64,000 nt of DNA. Source: CAVOKN01 sp963696505. Its GTDB lineage: Bacteria > Pseudomonadota > Gammaproteobacteria > Burkholderiales > Rhodocyclaceae. This document shows positions 26,051 to 34,689 of this stretch, piece after piece. Both the position numbers and the translations under genes were made by a program. The stretch is from NCBI GenBank assembly GCA_963696505.1, contig CAVOKN010000011.1, positions 161,823 through 225,822 of the forward strand, read 5' to 3'. Each line of letters opens with the position of its first letter. The first letter of the stretch is position 1. Under the pieces are notes generated by a model. It saw nothing but the letters and a program-made list of their open reading frames with translations, ran no database searches and was not told the DNA's origin.

Positions 26051-27709
26051 TCAGGTGCGTGCGCCCAGCATTTCCCGGAGTATCCGCCGCCGGATGGCGG
26101 CGTTGGACGCCTGCGGATGACACCACCACCAACCGTCCTCCTTCATTTGCCGGGCTGCGGCGACGAAGCGTTCCGCCACGGCGGCGAAGTCAGCGTCGGT
26201 GTAGTTCAGGCTGAATATCAGGCGCCCGCTGCCGACCCAGCTCAGCGCCAGGCCCTGGGACCGGAGATAGAACTGGAACATCCAGTTGTAGCGCGACGGG
26301 GAGAGATAGCAGACGGTCCAGACGGTGGACAGGTTCGCCACGCGTACCGGGAGCCCCGCAGCCCGCAGGCGCTCGTTGAGCATGCCGGCGCGAGCGTCCC
26401 ACGTCGCGTCGAGGTCGCGGTACAGGGCGCGAATCTCGGCGGTCTCCATGCGCCGCAGGAACTCGGCCATCGCACCCATGACATAGGGATGAGAGTTGAA
26501 AGTGCCGCGGGCGAAGCAGATGTCCGCCGGGCGCTCCGGCCGGTAGCGCCGCATCAGGTCCCGGCGGCCGCAGACCACGCCGACGGGCAGTCCGCCGCCG
26601 AGAGTCTTGCCGTAGGTGACCATGTCGGCGCGCACGCCGAAATACTCCTGGGCGCCGCCGGGCGCGAGGCGGAAGCCGACGAACACCTCGTCGAACACCA
26701 GCGGAATCCCGTGCTCGGTGCACACGGCGCGCAGTTTCTCGAGCCACGCGGTGTAGGCCGCGCGGTCGAAACGGGCGGCGCGCCCGCCGTCCACCAGCGA
26801 CGAGTCGCTGGGGGCGCCCGCGTTGGGGTGCAGCGCCTGCAGCGGATTGACCAGCACGCAGGCGATGTCGCGCCGCCGGCGCAACACGCGCAGCGTGCGC
26901 TCGTCCATGTCGCGCAGCGTGTAGGTGTCGCGGGCCGGAAGTGGATTGCCGATGCCCGGCTGCACGTCGCCCCACCAGCCGTGGTAGGCGCCGCAGAAGC
27001 GCACCACGTGGGAGCGCCGCGTGTGGTAGCGGGCAAGCCTCACCGCCTGCATCACCGCCTCGGTGCCCGACATGTGGAAGGACACTTCGTCCAGGCCCGA
27101 AATCTCCTTCAGGCGCGCGACGTTGTAAGCGATCAGCGGGTGATAGGGGCCCAGCACGGGGCCCAGCTCCCGGGCCTGCTCGCTGCCGCAAGCTATGCAC
27201 GACTTGTAGAAGTCATAGCCGAAGAGGTTAACGCCGTAGGATCCGGTCAGGTCGTACAGCTGGTTGCCGTCGAGGTCCGTCAGCTGCACGCCCGAGGTGG
27301 ACGCCGCCAGCGATCCGGCGCTCAAGTGCTGGCGCACGTGGCGGCTGAACTGGTAGGGCACGCGGTAGGCGCTGGTGAACTGCAGGTCGGAGATACCCTG
27401 CTGGAGCTCTGCGGTGGCTGCCGCGGTGCGGGCGAAGCGCTGGCGATAGCTGTCGGCGAGGCGCAGGAACCCGGCCTGGCGCGTCGCGGCGACCTCCTTG
27501 GGGGCGTCGTCGGCGCGGAAGAAGCGCTCCTCGTCGTATTCGTAGAAGGGGATGCGCGCCGAGATCCAGCGCGCGATGCGCGGATGCCCCGCCAGCGAGC
27601 GGTGCTTCGCCAGGGAGAGTTCGATGCGGTTCTTGAGCCGCGGCAGTCCCGCAGCGCCGGCCGCCGCGCCGAAGGCGTAGAGACCAAGTGTCGGGTCCAG
27701 GATCGTCAT
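26051..27709 (-). CDS. Class III PLP-dependent aminotransferase, N-terminally extended
   Basis: Protein of 552 residues, about 120 longer than a standard class III aminotransferase. The core resembles glutamate-1-semialdehyde aminomutase: DLTGSYGVNLFGYDFYK, SGLDEVSFHMSGTEAVMQAVRLAR, FCGAYHGWWGDVQPG, IPLVFDEVFVGFR and the PLP Lys in MVTYGKTLGGGLPVGVV. The N-terminal ~130 residues are helical-looking and not recognised. The start at 27709 (MTILDPTLG) faces the psd-like gene across 35 bases, giving a divergent pair. The neighbours are two decarboxylase-like proteins and a methyltransferase, so the enzyme may act on an amino lipid head group or an amino metabolite. The product is not known. Confidence 0.8.
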   Translation of the reverse strand: MTILDPTLGLYAFGAAAGAAGLPRLKNRIELSLAKHRSLAGHPRIARWISARIPFYEYDEERFFRADDAPKEVAATRQAGFLRLADSYRQRFARTAAATAELQQGISDLQFTSAYRVPYQFSRHVRQHLSAGSLAASTSGVQLTDLDGNQLYDLTGSYGVNLFGYDFYKSCIACGSEQARELGPVLGPYHPLIAYNVARLKEISGLDEVSFHMSGTEAVMQAVRLARYHTRRSHVVRFCGAYHGWWGDVQPGIGNPLPARDTYTLRDMDERTLRVLRRRRDIACVLVNPLQALHPNAGAPSDSSLVDGGRAARFDRAAYTAWLEKLRAVCTEHGIPLVFDEVFVGFRLAPGGAQEYFGVRADMVTYGKTLGGGLPVGVVCGRRDLMRRYRPERPADICFARGTFNSHPYVMGAMAEFLRRMETAEIRALYRDLDATWDARAGMLNERLRAAGLPVRVANLSTVWTVCYLSPSRYNWMFQFYLRSQGLALSWVGSGRLIFSLNYTDADFAAVAERFVAAARQMKEDGWWWCHPQASNAAIRRRILREMLGART

Positions 27710-27744
27710 CGACCGAAGATGTACCTCGGCCACATTACAGCGCC

Positions 27745-28611
27745 ATGACCCTGCGCACCGCGATCGCGCGCTTCTTCCAGCAGGAAGCGGTCAACTTCCT
27801 GGTCACCAACCGCATACCGCGGCGGCTTGTGACGCGCTTCGTCGGCTGGTTCAGCAGGATCGAGCAGCCCCTGGTGCGTGACCTGTCGATCGGCATCTGG
27901 CGGACGTTCGCCGATCTCGACCTGGCGGACGCGAAGAAGCATAGCTTCCGCAGCATGCACGACTGTTTCACGCGCGAGCTGCGCGACGGCGCGCGCCCGG
28001 TCGATCCCGATGCCGCCGTGCTGGTGAGTCCCTGCGACGCGATCGTAGGCGCGTCCGGGCGGATCGGCGACACCCTGCTGATCCAGGCCAAGGGCTTTCC
28101 CTACACGCTGGAGGAACTGCTGGGGGACCGCGAGGCGGTCGACAGCCACCGCGGCGGCTGCTACGCCACGCTGCGCCTGACTTCGGGCATGTACCACCGC
28201 TTCCATGCCCCCCACGACTGCCGCGTCGGCCGGGTGGCCTACATCGGCGGCGATGCGTGGAACGTGAACCCGCCGGCGCTGCGGCGGGTGCCGAAGCTGT
28301 ATTGCCGCAATGCCCGCGCCGTGATCCGGACGCGCCTCGACGCCGGCGGCCACCCGGTTACGCTGGTGCCGGTCGCTGCGGTGCTCGTCTCCGCCATCCG
28401 CCTGCCCTTCCTCGACGCGAGGGTCGGCAGGGCGCCCCAGGCAGCCGGCAGCTTCGAGTGCGACACCCGCTTCGCCAAGGGCGAAGAGATGGGATGGTTC
28501 GAGCAGGGCTCGACCATCATCGTCCTTGCCCCGTCCGGGTTCCGGCTGTGCGAGGGCATCGCCGACCAGGCGCGGATCCGGGTCGGTCAGCCGCTGATGC
28601 GCCTGCCGTGA
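27745..28611 (+). CDS. Phosphatidylserine decarboxylase-like protein (long form)
   Basis: Protein of 288 residues, similar in length to E. coli-type PSD. It carries SIGIWRTFADLDLADAKKHSFRSMHDCFTREL near the N-terminus, VSPCDAIVGASGRIG, the substrate-site TSGMYHRFHAPHDCRVGRV and the autocleavage region EEMGWFEQGSTIIVLAPSGF. There the Gly-Ser bond yields the pyruvoyl cofactor. The expected reaction is serine-head-group decarboxylation at the membrane. The gene lies back-to-back with the aminotransferase gene and convergent to a second, shorter PSD, which is an unusual arrangement. The assigned start gives the MTLRTAIARFF N-terminus. Confidence 0.82.
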   Translation: MTLRTAIARFFQQEAVNFLVTNRIPRRLVTRFVGWFSRIEQPLVRDLSIGIWRTFADLDLADAKKHSFRSMHDCFTRELRDGARPVDPDAAVLVSPCDAIVGASGRIGDTLLIQAKGFPYTLEELLGDREAVDSHRGGCYATLRLTSGMYHRFHAPHDCRVGRVAYIGGDAWNVNPPALRRVPKLYCRNARAVIRTRLDAGGHPVTLVPVAAVLVSAIRLPFLDARVGRAPQAAGSFECDTRFAKGEEMGWFEQGSTIIVLAPSGFRLCEGIADQARIRVGQPLMRLP

Positions 28612-28650
28612 GGCGCGCGCATTCCGACCGCCGGGCCGGGCCGCCGGCGA

Positions 28651-29340
28651 CTACTCGACGAGCCGCGTCTCGCCGGCGCGCACCCGCTGGCCGGGCTGTA
28701 CCAGCACCCTGAGATCGGGGCGCCAGCTCACCACCAGATCGACCTGGGAGCCGATGCGGATCATGCCGAAGGTCCGGCCGCGCTCGACCACGTCGCCTTC
28801 CCTGAAATAGCTGTCGATGCCATTGACGGTACGCGCGCCGATCTGCACCACGTAACAGGACAGCGGCGCGCCGCGGTAGTCGCCGACCAAGTGGGTCACC
28901 GTGCGCTCGTTCTGCACGATGTGCACGCTTTCCGCGTAATGGGGCGCGACGTCGAACAGGGTGCGCCAGTGCATCGACCCCATGTGCAGGTTGCCGCCGC
29001 TGGAAGGGTGGCGGCGGACGAAGTCGATGCGGCCGGTGATGGGTGCGCGGTTGTAGTGGACGTCGAAGGGGCTCATGAACACGCCGATCACCAGCCGCGT
29101 GCTGTCCACGTCCTCCTTGACGATATCCCTGACCGTCGCCCGCACGCCGCGCTTGATCACCACCACGTCCTCGCCCGGCTCCACCTTGCGCACGTAGACG
29201 ACGACGCCATCGGCCGGGCTGAGGATGCCCTGCTCGGCCGGCGCGGTTCGCGGCGGGTCGCGGAAGAACCAGTAGTGGCGCCAGAACAGCCATGCCCCCG
29301 CGGCGAGGGCGGCGACCAGCGCCGCCGCGGTCAACATCAT
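28651..29340 (-). CDS. Phosphatidylserine decarboxylase-like protein (short form)
   Basis: Protein of 229 residues with an N-terminal membrane helix (LTAAALVAALAAGAWLFW) and YWFFRDPPRTAPAEQGILSPADGVV, the typical start of short-form PSDs. VFMSPFDVHYNRAPITG follows, then the pyruvoyl-forming GMIRIGSQVDLVV. Compared with ordinary short PSDs it has an insertion around RVRRHPSSGGNLHMGSMHW-like sequence. It is translationally coupled to the methyltransferase gene upstream (ATGA) and convergent with the long-form psd. Whether it makes phosphatidylethanolamine or a specialised head group is unresolved. Confidence 0.82.
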   Translation of the reverse strand: MMLTAAALVAALAAGAWLFWRHYWFFRDPPRTAPAEQGILSPADGVVVYVRKVEPGEDVVVIKRGVRATVRDIVKEDVDSTRLVIGVFMSPFDVHYNRAPITGRIDFVRRHPSSGGNLHMGSMHWRTLFDVAPHYAESVHIVQNERTVTHLVGDYRGAPLSCYVVQIGARTVNGIDSYFREGDVVERGRTFGMIRIGSQVDLVVSWRPDLRVLVQPGQRVRAGETRLVE

Positions 29341-30077
29341 CGGCCGGCGATTTCCCACGGCCCGTCGTGCAGCACCCGCACCAGCGCGACGCCGGAGGCA
29401 AAGGGGAAATCGATCACTTCGAAGGATTCCTTGTGCCGCATCACCGCCTTCAGCCAGCGCTTGACGCCGGCATGGCGTACCAGCTCGCGCACGTAAATGT
29501 TGGTGTCGTGGAGCAGGATGTAGCTGTTGCGCCGCGTGCGTGCCAGCACGGCGAGGAAATCGTGGCGCACGTCGGCGTAGCTGTGGCTGCCGTCCACGAA
29601 GGCGAGGTCGATGGCCGGAAGGCCGCGCTGGCCGTAGTCGGCAAAGAACGCCTCGCTGGTGAGCTTGAAATGAGTGACCTGGCGCTCGACGCCGAAGCGC
29701 CGGAAATGGGCGCGCACCTTCTGCGGATCGTCCCACTGCGCGGTGCCGCCCACGGTGCGCAGCGGGCCGTCCTTGAACACGGAATAGGACGGATCGACGA
29801 AGCTGAGCCCGCCGTGGCCGTTGTCCTTGAGGCCGAGGGCGAGGCAGACGACGCTGAAGCCGTAGCCCGAGCCGATGACCACCACATGCTTTGGCCGCAG
29901 CGCGCGCACCAGCCCGTAGTACATGAAGCCGAACCCCAGGTTCAGGGTGTCCGGTTCCTCGCTGTGGCCCAGCGGACGGGCGTGGGTGAGGATCTCCCGC
30001 AGCAGCGTGGCGTCGAGGCTGAACTGCGATGGCTGGTACGGATCGGCTTGCAGCATGTCCTGGTTCCCCGCGGTCAT
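29337..30077 (-). CDS. Class I SAM-dependent methyltransferase
   Basis: Protein of about 246 residues with a Rossmann core. HVVVIGSGYGFSVVCLALGLKD holds the glycine-rich SAM loop, GLSFVDPSYSVF the acidic loop, and AIDLAFVDGSHSYADVRHDFLAVL matches the Methyltransf_24 family pattern. YILLHDTNIYV follows. Targets of this family include sugars, lipids and peptides. It overlaps the short psd gene by four bases, so the two act in one operon. The start is uncertain: ATG at 30077, or at 30056, which has a better GGGGA ribosome-binding site. TTG/GTG codons farther upstream are less likely. Confidence 0.75.
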   Translation of the reverse strand: MTAGNQDMLQADPYQPSQFSLDATLLREILTHARPLGHSEEPDTLNLGFGFMYYGLVRALRPKHVVVIGSGYGFSVVCLALGLKDNGHGGLSFVDPSYSVFKDGPLRTVGGTAQWDDPQKVRAHFRRFGVERQVTHFKLTSEAFFADYGQRGLPAIDLAFVDGSHSYADVRHDFLAVLARTRRNSYILLHDTNIYVRELVRHAGVKRWLKAVMRHKESFEVIDFPFASGVALVRVLHDGPWEIAGR

Positions 30078-30280
30078 GTCGGTTTCGGTTGGGCAGTCGA
30101 TTGCCACCTTATTCAAGGAGTGTTTCCGTTTCTTTGACGCCGGATGACTCGCGGATGACGTTCCCGGAATCCGGCCCCCACCGTGCCGGCCTCGCGGCCG
30201 GCCCGATTGCCCTCCAAGGGGACAGCGCGATGAAGCATATGCCCCGCCCCGAGCGTGCCGAGGGAGAAACCCGAACGCTT

Positions 30281-31000
30281 CTAGGCTGGATCCGCCGGCC
30301 AGCCCAGCCGTTGAAGGACGGCGGCGAATTCGCCGCCTACCGGGCAGCGGATCGTCGTCCGGGCGCTGCTCAGCGGATGCTGGAAGCTGACTTCGACGCA
30401 GGCGAGCAGCAGCCGCCCACAGCCGAACTCGCGCTGGAAGTAGCGGTTGTGGACGCCCTTGCCGTGGGTGGCGTCGCCGATGATGGGGTGGGCGATGTGC
30501 TTCATGTGCCGGCGAAGTTGGTGGCGCCGGCCGGTGAGCGGTTCCAGCGCCATCAGCGCATAGCGGCTGTTCGGGTAGCGCTCCACCGCGACGGGCAATT
30601 CGACGGTCGCCAGGCGGCGAAAGCAGGTGCGGGCGTCGAGTGCTTGCTGCTCGTGCTGCAAGCCCGCGTAGTCGTCCGCCTGGGGCTTCAGGGGATGGTC
30701 GATGGTTCCCGATTCCGGCGGCCAGCCCCGCACCACCGCGAGGTAGGTCTTGCGGACCTGGTTCAGGGCGAATTGTTCGGCGAGCCGGCCGGTCGTCTCG
30801 GTGTCGAGGGCGAACAACAGGATGCCGGATGTTCCCCTGTCAAGGCGATGCACCGGATGGACGCGGTGGCCGACCTGGTCGCGCAGCAACTGCACGGCGA
30901 AGCGGGTTTCGTAGCGGGAGATGTCGCTGCGATGGACGAGCAGGCCGGCTGGCTTGTCGATGGCGATCAGGTGCGCGTCGCGATACAGGATGTTCAGCAT
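30281..31000 (-). CDS. truC: tRNA pseudouridine(65) synthase
   Basis: RluA-family enzyme of 239 residues that isomerises uridine 65 in tRNA. It begins MLNILYRDAHLIAIDKPAGLLVHRS. The catalytic motif is HPVHRLDRGTSGILLFAL with the essential Asp. GRRHQLRRHMKHIAHPIIGDATHGKG is the TruC-specific block. The length is close to known TruC. The start at 31000 is chosen because the conserved MLNILY start matches homologues. The upstream extension has no homology. The hemerythrin-like gene ends 43 bases upstream on the same strand. Confidence 0.87.
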   Translation of the reverse strand: MLNILYRDAHLIAIDKPAGLLVHRSDISRYETRFAVQLLRDQVGHRVHPVHRLDRGTSGILLFALDTETTGRLAEQFALNQVRKTYLAVVRGWPPESGTIDHPLKPQADDYAGLQHEQQALDARTCFRRLATVELPVAVERYPNSRYALMALEPLTGRRHQLRRHMKHIAHPIIGDATHGKGVHNRYFQREFGCGRLLLACVEVSFQHPLSSARTTIRCPVGGEFAAVLQRLGWPADPA

Positions 31001-31043
31001 GCCGAGCCGGGTGACGTCCGTCGCTGCCGCAGCAGGGCGGCGA

Positions 31044-31484
31044 TCACGGATGCCCGGCGGACGGCGGATTTGCGTCGAGGAACTGCGCCAGCGCGCCATC
31101 GGCCTTGAGCACGTGGGCAGTCAGTTCGGCCGCCACCTGCCTCAGCGCCAGGCGCAGCACATTCGCATCGCCGGGGCCGAGCGCGGAGTCAGCGTCCCGG
31201 ACGCGGCGCGCGATGTCGGAGAAGGCCGCTTCCAGGGCGGCATGCGCTCGCACGTGGCGCGCGGTCTGCGGGTAAGCGCTGGCCTGCATCAGGGACTCCT
31301 CGCAGGCGAAGTCCGCCCGCAGGCAATCGAGCAGGGCGAGCGTGCAGGTCATCGCGTGGTCGCGGTCGCCGCGGTCCAGGGCGGCCCGCATGTAGACCAG
31401 GTTCTCGCCCACGCGACGGTGGACGCGGTCGATGTCGTGGTGCCCGGTGGGCGCGAACTCCGGCGAGGTGGCTTCGTCTTGCAT
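31044..31484 (-). CDS. Hemerythrin-like oxygen-binding protein
   Basis: Protein of 146 residues, the length of bacteriohemerythrins. Helix motifs are GHHDIDRVHRRVGENLVYM, CEESLMQASAYPQTARHVRAHAAL (the E-x3-H region) and AAELTAHVLKADGALAQFLD, which supply most of the His/Glu/Asp ligands for a di-iron site. The last helix has HVLKADG rather than the common HI..D form. Likely roles are oxygen or NO sensing or storage in the cytosol. It probably shares a transcript with truC. Confidence 0.72.
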   Translation of the reverse strand: MQDEATSPEFAPTGHHDIDRVHRRVGENLVYMRAALDRGDRDHAMTCTLALLDCLRADFACEESLMQASAYPQTARHVRAHAALEAAFSDIARRVRDADSALGPGDANVLRLALRQVAAELTAHVLKADGALAQFLDANPPSAGHP

Positions 31485-31626
31485 CGCTCTGGGGGGTATG
31501 TCGGCACCCCGGAGTCTATACGAATCAGGCGAATGGGATATTCCGGGCCGGACTGCTGCGCCGGCTGGCGAGCCGGCACGCGCTGCAGAACCGGCCGCCT
31601 CGCCCTGGCCGGGTGGCGGAGCCGGG

Positions 31627-32001
31627 TCAGTCGGCGCGGACCGACGCGATCGCTACGCCGGTGGCCTTGTCGAGGGCGATGTCGAGTTCGCAGTATTCGG
31701 CCTGTGGCTCGACCGGGGTCGGGTCGTCGGCGCAACTGCAGCCGGCAAGGATGCCGGAGAAGAAGACGCCCACCCGGGCCCGGACGTAGTCGGGATCCTC
31801 CGTGGAGCCGATGACCATGACTTCGATGCGTTCGTCAAGGGCATGGCTGGTCAACGTCAAGCCCTGCTGCAGGGGTAGCTGGCCCGGAGGCAGTCGCTCG
31901 ATTTCCCGCTTGAGGGTTTCTGCGAAGCCCGGAGATCCTCGCGCGGCGAGGGACTCGGGGAGGTGGATCAAGGTGCGGCCGGGCTCTTCCATGGCCGCCA
32001 T
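31627..32001 (-). CDS. Conserved hypothetical protein with Cys-rich GCSCADDP motif
   Basis: Protein of 124 residues without signal peptide or membrane helix. The C-terminal third has VFFSGILAGCSCADDPTPVEPQAEYCEL, which looks highly conserved and could hold metal or a redox pair, then DIALDKATGVAIASV. I recognise the motif as recurring in related betaproteobacteria but know no function. An in-frame ATG at 31992 is an alternative start. It reads in the same direction as the next hypothetical gene, 40 bases away. Confidence 0.65.
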   Translation of the reverse strand: MAAMEEPGRTLIHLPESLAARGSPGFAETLKREIERLPPGQLPLQQGLTLTSHALDERIEVMVIGSTEDPDYVRARVGVFFSGILAGCSCADDPTPVEPQAEYCELDIALDKATGVAIASVRAD

Positions 32002-32041
32002 TATCGGCCGATTCGCCCGCTTGGCCGGATACGCCTGGCGC

Positions 32042-32410
32042 CTACCGGTTTCCTTCGGGCAGCGGTTCGTGCGCGAAGGTTTCGATGATTGCCGAAATGT
32101 CGTCGCTCTCGAGGTCGAGGACCTGAAGCGGGGGCGAGGGGCGCTTGCGCATCTGCAGGCGCAGGCCGGTCTGGGCCAGGGCTTCCTCTTCGGAGGCGAA
32201 GGTGTGGCCGAGTTCGTAGACCGAACCGGAGCGGGTGGTGATGCGGCCCTCCTTCAGTTCCATCACCGCGCTGGTGGTGATCAGGGTGCCGGTCTTGAGG
32301 TCTCTGTGGTTGCGCACCACGCCCCGGTAGCGCGGACCGGGGAGCACCGGCCAGCATGGGTCCAGCAGGCAGACCGTGGTGTTGCCGTCATTCAACGCAT
32401 CGCCGCTCAT
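32042..32410 (-). CDS. Conserved hypothetical protein, 122 aa
   Basis: Soluble protein starting MSGDALNDGNTTVCLLDPCWPVLPGPRYRGVVRNH. It carries DLKTGTLITTSAVMELKEGRITTRSGSVYELG, a beta-rich pattern like other small proteins of unknown function that bear a CWPVLPGP-type block. Not assigned to any pathway. The start at 32410 is chosen because homologue-like sequence begins there. The frame stays open far upstream through the EF-G gene on the other strand, which is a G+C artefact. Confidence 0.6.
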   Translation of the reverse strand: MSGDALNDGNTTVCLLDPCWPVLPGPRYRGVVRNHRDLKTGTLITTSAVMELKEGRITTRSGSVYELGHTFASEEEALAQTGLRLQMRKRPSPPLQVLDLESDDISAIIETFAHEPLPEGNR

Positions 32411-32560
32411 CGCATCGCTCCAGATCGAAATCCTCCCCCGGTCGGTGCGATAACGGCCTTGGTCGGCCGGGCTGTAGGTTTTCGTGATCCAGTTCACGCG
32501 CGCGGGCCCGCCTTGGAGCGCCGGCCGAGCGGAAGGGAATCTGCGGTAATCTGTCGCGCC

Positions 32561-34666
32561 ATGACTTCCAGCACCCGACCCGAGGCGGCGGCGCCCGACA
32601 AGGCCCGGCTGCGCAACATCGGCGTCATCGCCCACATCGACGCCGGCAAGACCACCGTCACCGACCGCATCCTGTTCCACACCGGCCGCACCCACAAGTT
32701 GGGATCGGTGGACGAGGGCACCACCGTCACCGACTGGATGGACCAGGAGCGCGAGCGCGGCATCACCATCGTTTCCGCCGCCATCACCGCCCACTGGAAG
32801 GGCTGCGCCATCAACCTGATCGACACCCCGGGCCACATCGACTTCACGGCCGAGGTGCAGCGCGCGCTGCGCGTGCTGGACGGCGCCGTGGTGGTGTTCG
32901 ACGCGGTGCACGGCGTGCAGCCCCAGAGCGAGACGGTGTGGCGGCAGTCGGACCGCTACGGCGTGCCGCGCATCTGCTTCATCAACAAGATGGACCGCCT
33001 CGGCGCGGACTTCCGGCGTGCGGTGGCAAGCATCGAGGAACGCCTCGGTGTGGCCACCGCCTGCCTGCAACGGCCCCTGGGCGCCGAGGCCGGCTTCCGC
33101 GGGGTCATCGACCTGCTGGAGATGAAGGCGCTGCGCTGGAGCGGCCAGCCCGGCGCGCAGCCCGAAGAAGCGGCACTGAGCGCCGATGAGATGGCCGAGG
33201 CCGAGACGGCGCGGTCGGCCCTCGTGGAACGGATCGCCGAGGCCGACGACGCGGTGCTGGAACGCTATGCCGCCGGCGCGCCCTGCGACGCGGATTTCCT
33301 GCGCGCCGCGCTGCGCCGGGCGACGCTGGCCAAGCGCCTGTTCCCGGTGATGTGCGGCGCCGCGTTGCGGGACATAGGCATCCAGCCGCTGCTCGACGCG
33401 GTGGTGGAGTATCTGCCTTCGCCGCTGGACATAGGCGAAGTCGACGGCAGCCATCCGCATAGCGCAGCGCCGGTCGTGCTGCGGCCGCAGGATGCCGCCC
33501 CCCCGGCGGCGCTGGTGTTCAAGGTGGCCAACGACGCCTACGTCGGCCACCTCGCCTACGTGCGGGTCTATTCCGGCATCCTGAAGAGCGGCATGAGTCT
33601 GTTCAACCCGCGGCGCGAGCGCAAGGAGCGGGTGGCGCGGCTGCTGCGCATGTACGCCAACCACCGCGAGGACGTGAGCGAGGTTCATGCCGGCGACATC
33701 GCCGCGGTGCTGGGCCTGAACCAGAGCTTCACCGGCGACACCCTGTGCCTGGCGGAGCATCCGGTGGTGCTGGAACCGATCAGCTTCCCCGAACCGGTGA
33801 TCCGCGTCACCGTCGAGCCCAGGACCGCCGCCGACCAGGAGCGCATGTCCCAGGCGCTGAGCCGCCTCGCCGACGAAGACCCCACGCTGCGCATCGGTCT
33901 CGACGAGGAGAGCGGCCGGCTGGTGGTCGCCGGCATGGGCGAGCTGCATCTGGAAGTGATTCTGGAGCGGCTGCGCCGCGAGCACGGCATTCCGGTCTTG
34001 CAGGGGCGCCCTTGGGTCGCCTACCAGGAAACCATCTCGCGAGCCGTCGCGGCGGCGGAGGCGGAGTTCGACCACCAGACCGGCGGCCGGCGCCAGTACG
34101 GCAAAGTCGTTCTGCAGCTTCGTCCCGGCGCCCGCGGCAGCGGCATCCGTTTCGAAAACGGGCTTGCGCCGACGGTGATCCCGGCACAGTTCATCCCCGG
34201 GGTCGAGCGCGGCGTGCAGGACGCGGCGCGCAACGGCGTGCTCGGCGGTTATCAGGTGAACGACGTCGAGGTGCGGCTCGCCGGCGGCGGTGCCCACGCC
34301 TTCGATTCCACCGAACTCGCCTTCCGCACCGCCGCTGCCACCGCGATGCGCGAAGGCCTGCGCCAGGGCGAGCCGGTGCTGCTGGAGCCGCTGTTCCGCA
34401 TCGAGGTGCTGGTGCCGAGCGAATACACCGGCGGCGTGCTGTCCCAGCTCGCGGTGCGCCGCGCCGCCATCGAGGGTGTTGAGTCCCGCCCTGGCGGCGT
34501 CGAGGCGATCGTCGGGCGCATCCCGCTGGCGGACACCTTCGGCTATGTCACCGAGCTGCGCTCCGCCACCCAGGGCCGCGGCCTCTATTCGATGGAGTTC
34601 GACCGCTACGAGCCGATGGAGCCGGCGCTTGCCAAAGCCGTCCTGAGCGGCGACGCCTATCGCTGA
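32561..34666 (+). CDS. fusA: Elongation factor G paralogue
   Basis: GTPase of 701 residues driving ribosomal translocation or ribosome recycling. GTP-binding motifs are GVIAHIDAGKTTVTDRIL (G1), RERGITIVSAA (G2), LIDTPGHIDFTAEVQRAL (G3) and INKMDRLGADF (G4). Domains II-V follow, with HLEVILERLRREHGI and the end TQGRGLYSMEFDRYEPM. It is not beside tuf or rpsL/rpsG, so it is probably the second, specialised EF-G that many betaproteobacteria carry. The ATG at 32561 follows a GGAAGGGA-containing leader. An MFS exporter gene begins 23 bases after its stop. Confidence 0.88.
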   Translation: MTSSTRPEAAAPDKARLRNIGVIAHIDAGKTTVTDRILFHTGRTHKLGSVDEGTTVTDWMDQERERGITIVSAAITAHWKGCAINLIDTPGHIDFTAEVQRALRVLDGAVVVFDAVHGVQPQSETVWRQSDRYGVPRICFINKMDRLGADFRRAVASIEERLGVATACLQRPLGAEAGFRGVIDLLEMKALRWSGQPGAQPEEAALSADEMAEAETARSALVERIAEADDAVLERYAAGAPCDADFLRAALRRATLAKRLFPVMCGAALRDIGIQPLLDAVVEYLPSPLDIGEVDGSHPHSAAPVVLRPQDAAPPAALVFKVANDAYVGHLAYVRVYSGILKSGMSLFNPRRERKERVARLLRMYANHREDVSEVHAGDIAAVLGLNQSFTGDTLCLAEHPVVLEPISFPEPVIRVTVEPRTAADQERMSQALSRLADEDPTLRIGLDEESGRLVVAGMGELHLEVILERLRREHGIPVLQGRPWVAYQETISRAVAAAEAEFDHQTGGRRQYGKVVLQLRPGARGSGIRFENGLAPTVIPAQFIPGVERGVQDAARNGVLGGYQVNDVEVRLAGGGAHAFDSTELAFRTAAATAMREGLRQGEPVLLEPLFRIEVLVPSEYTGGVLSQLAVRRAAIEGVESRPGGVEAIVGRIPLADTFGYVTELRSATQGRGLYSMEFDRYEPMEPALAKAVLSGDAYR

Positions 34667-34689
34667 TCGCCCGCTGCGCGCCGGTCCCG

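Noticed and set aside
27688..27745. Upstream start for the long-form PSD
   Set aside because: It would overlap the aminotransferase start region and adds residues without homology. The ATG at 27745 matches family starts.
32042..34297. A 751-codon minus-strand frame opposite EF-G
   Set aside because: It is antisense to a certain EF-G gene. Only the terminal 122 codons (32042-32410) look like a protein.
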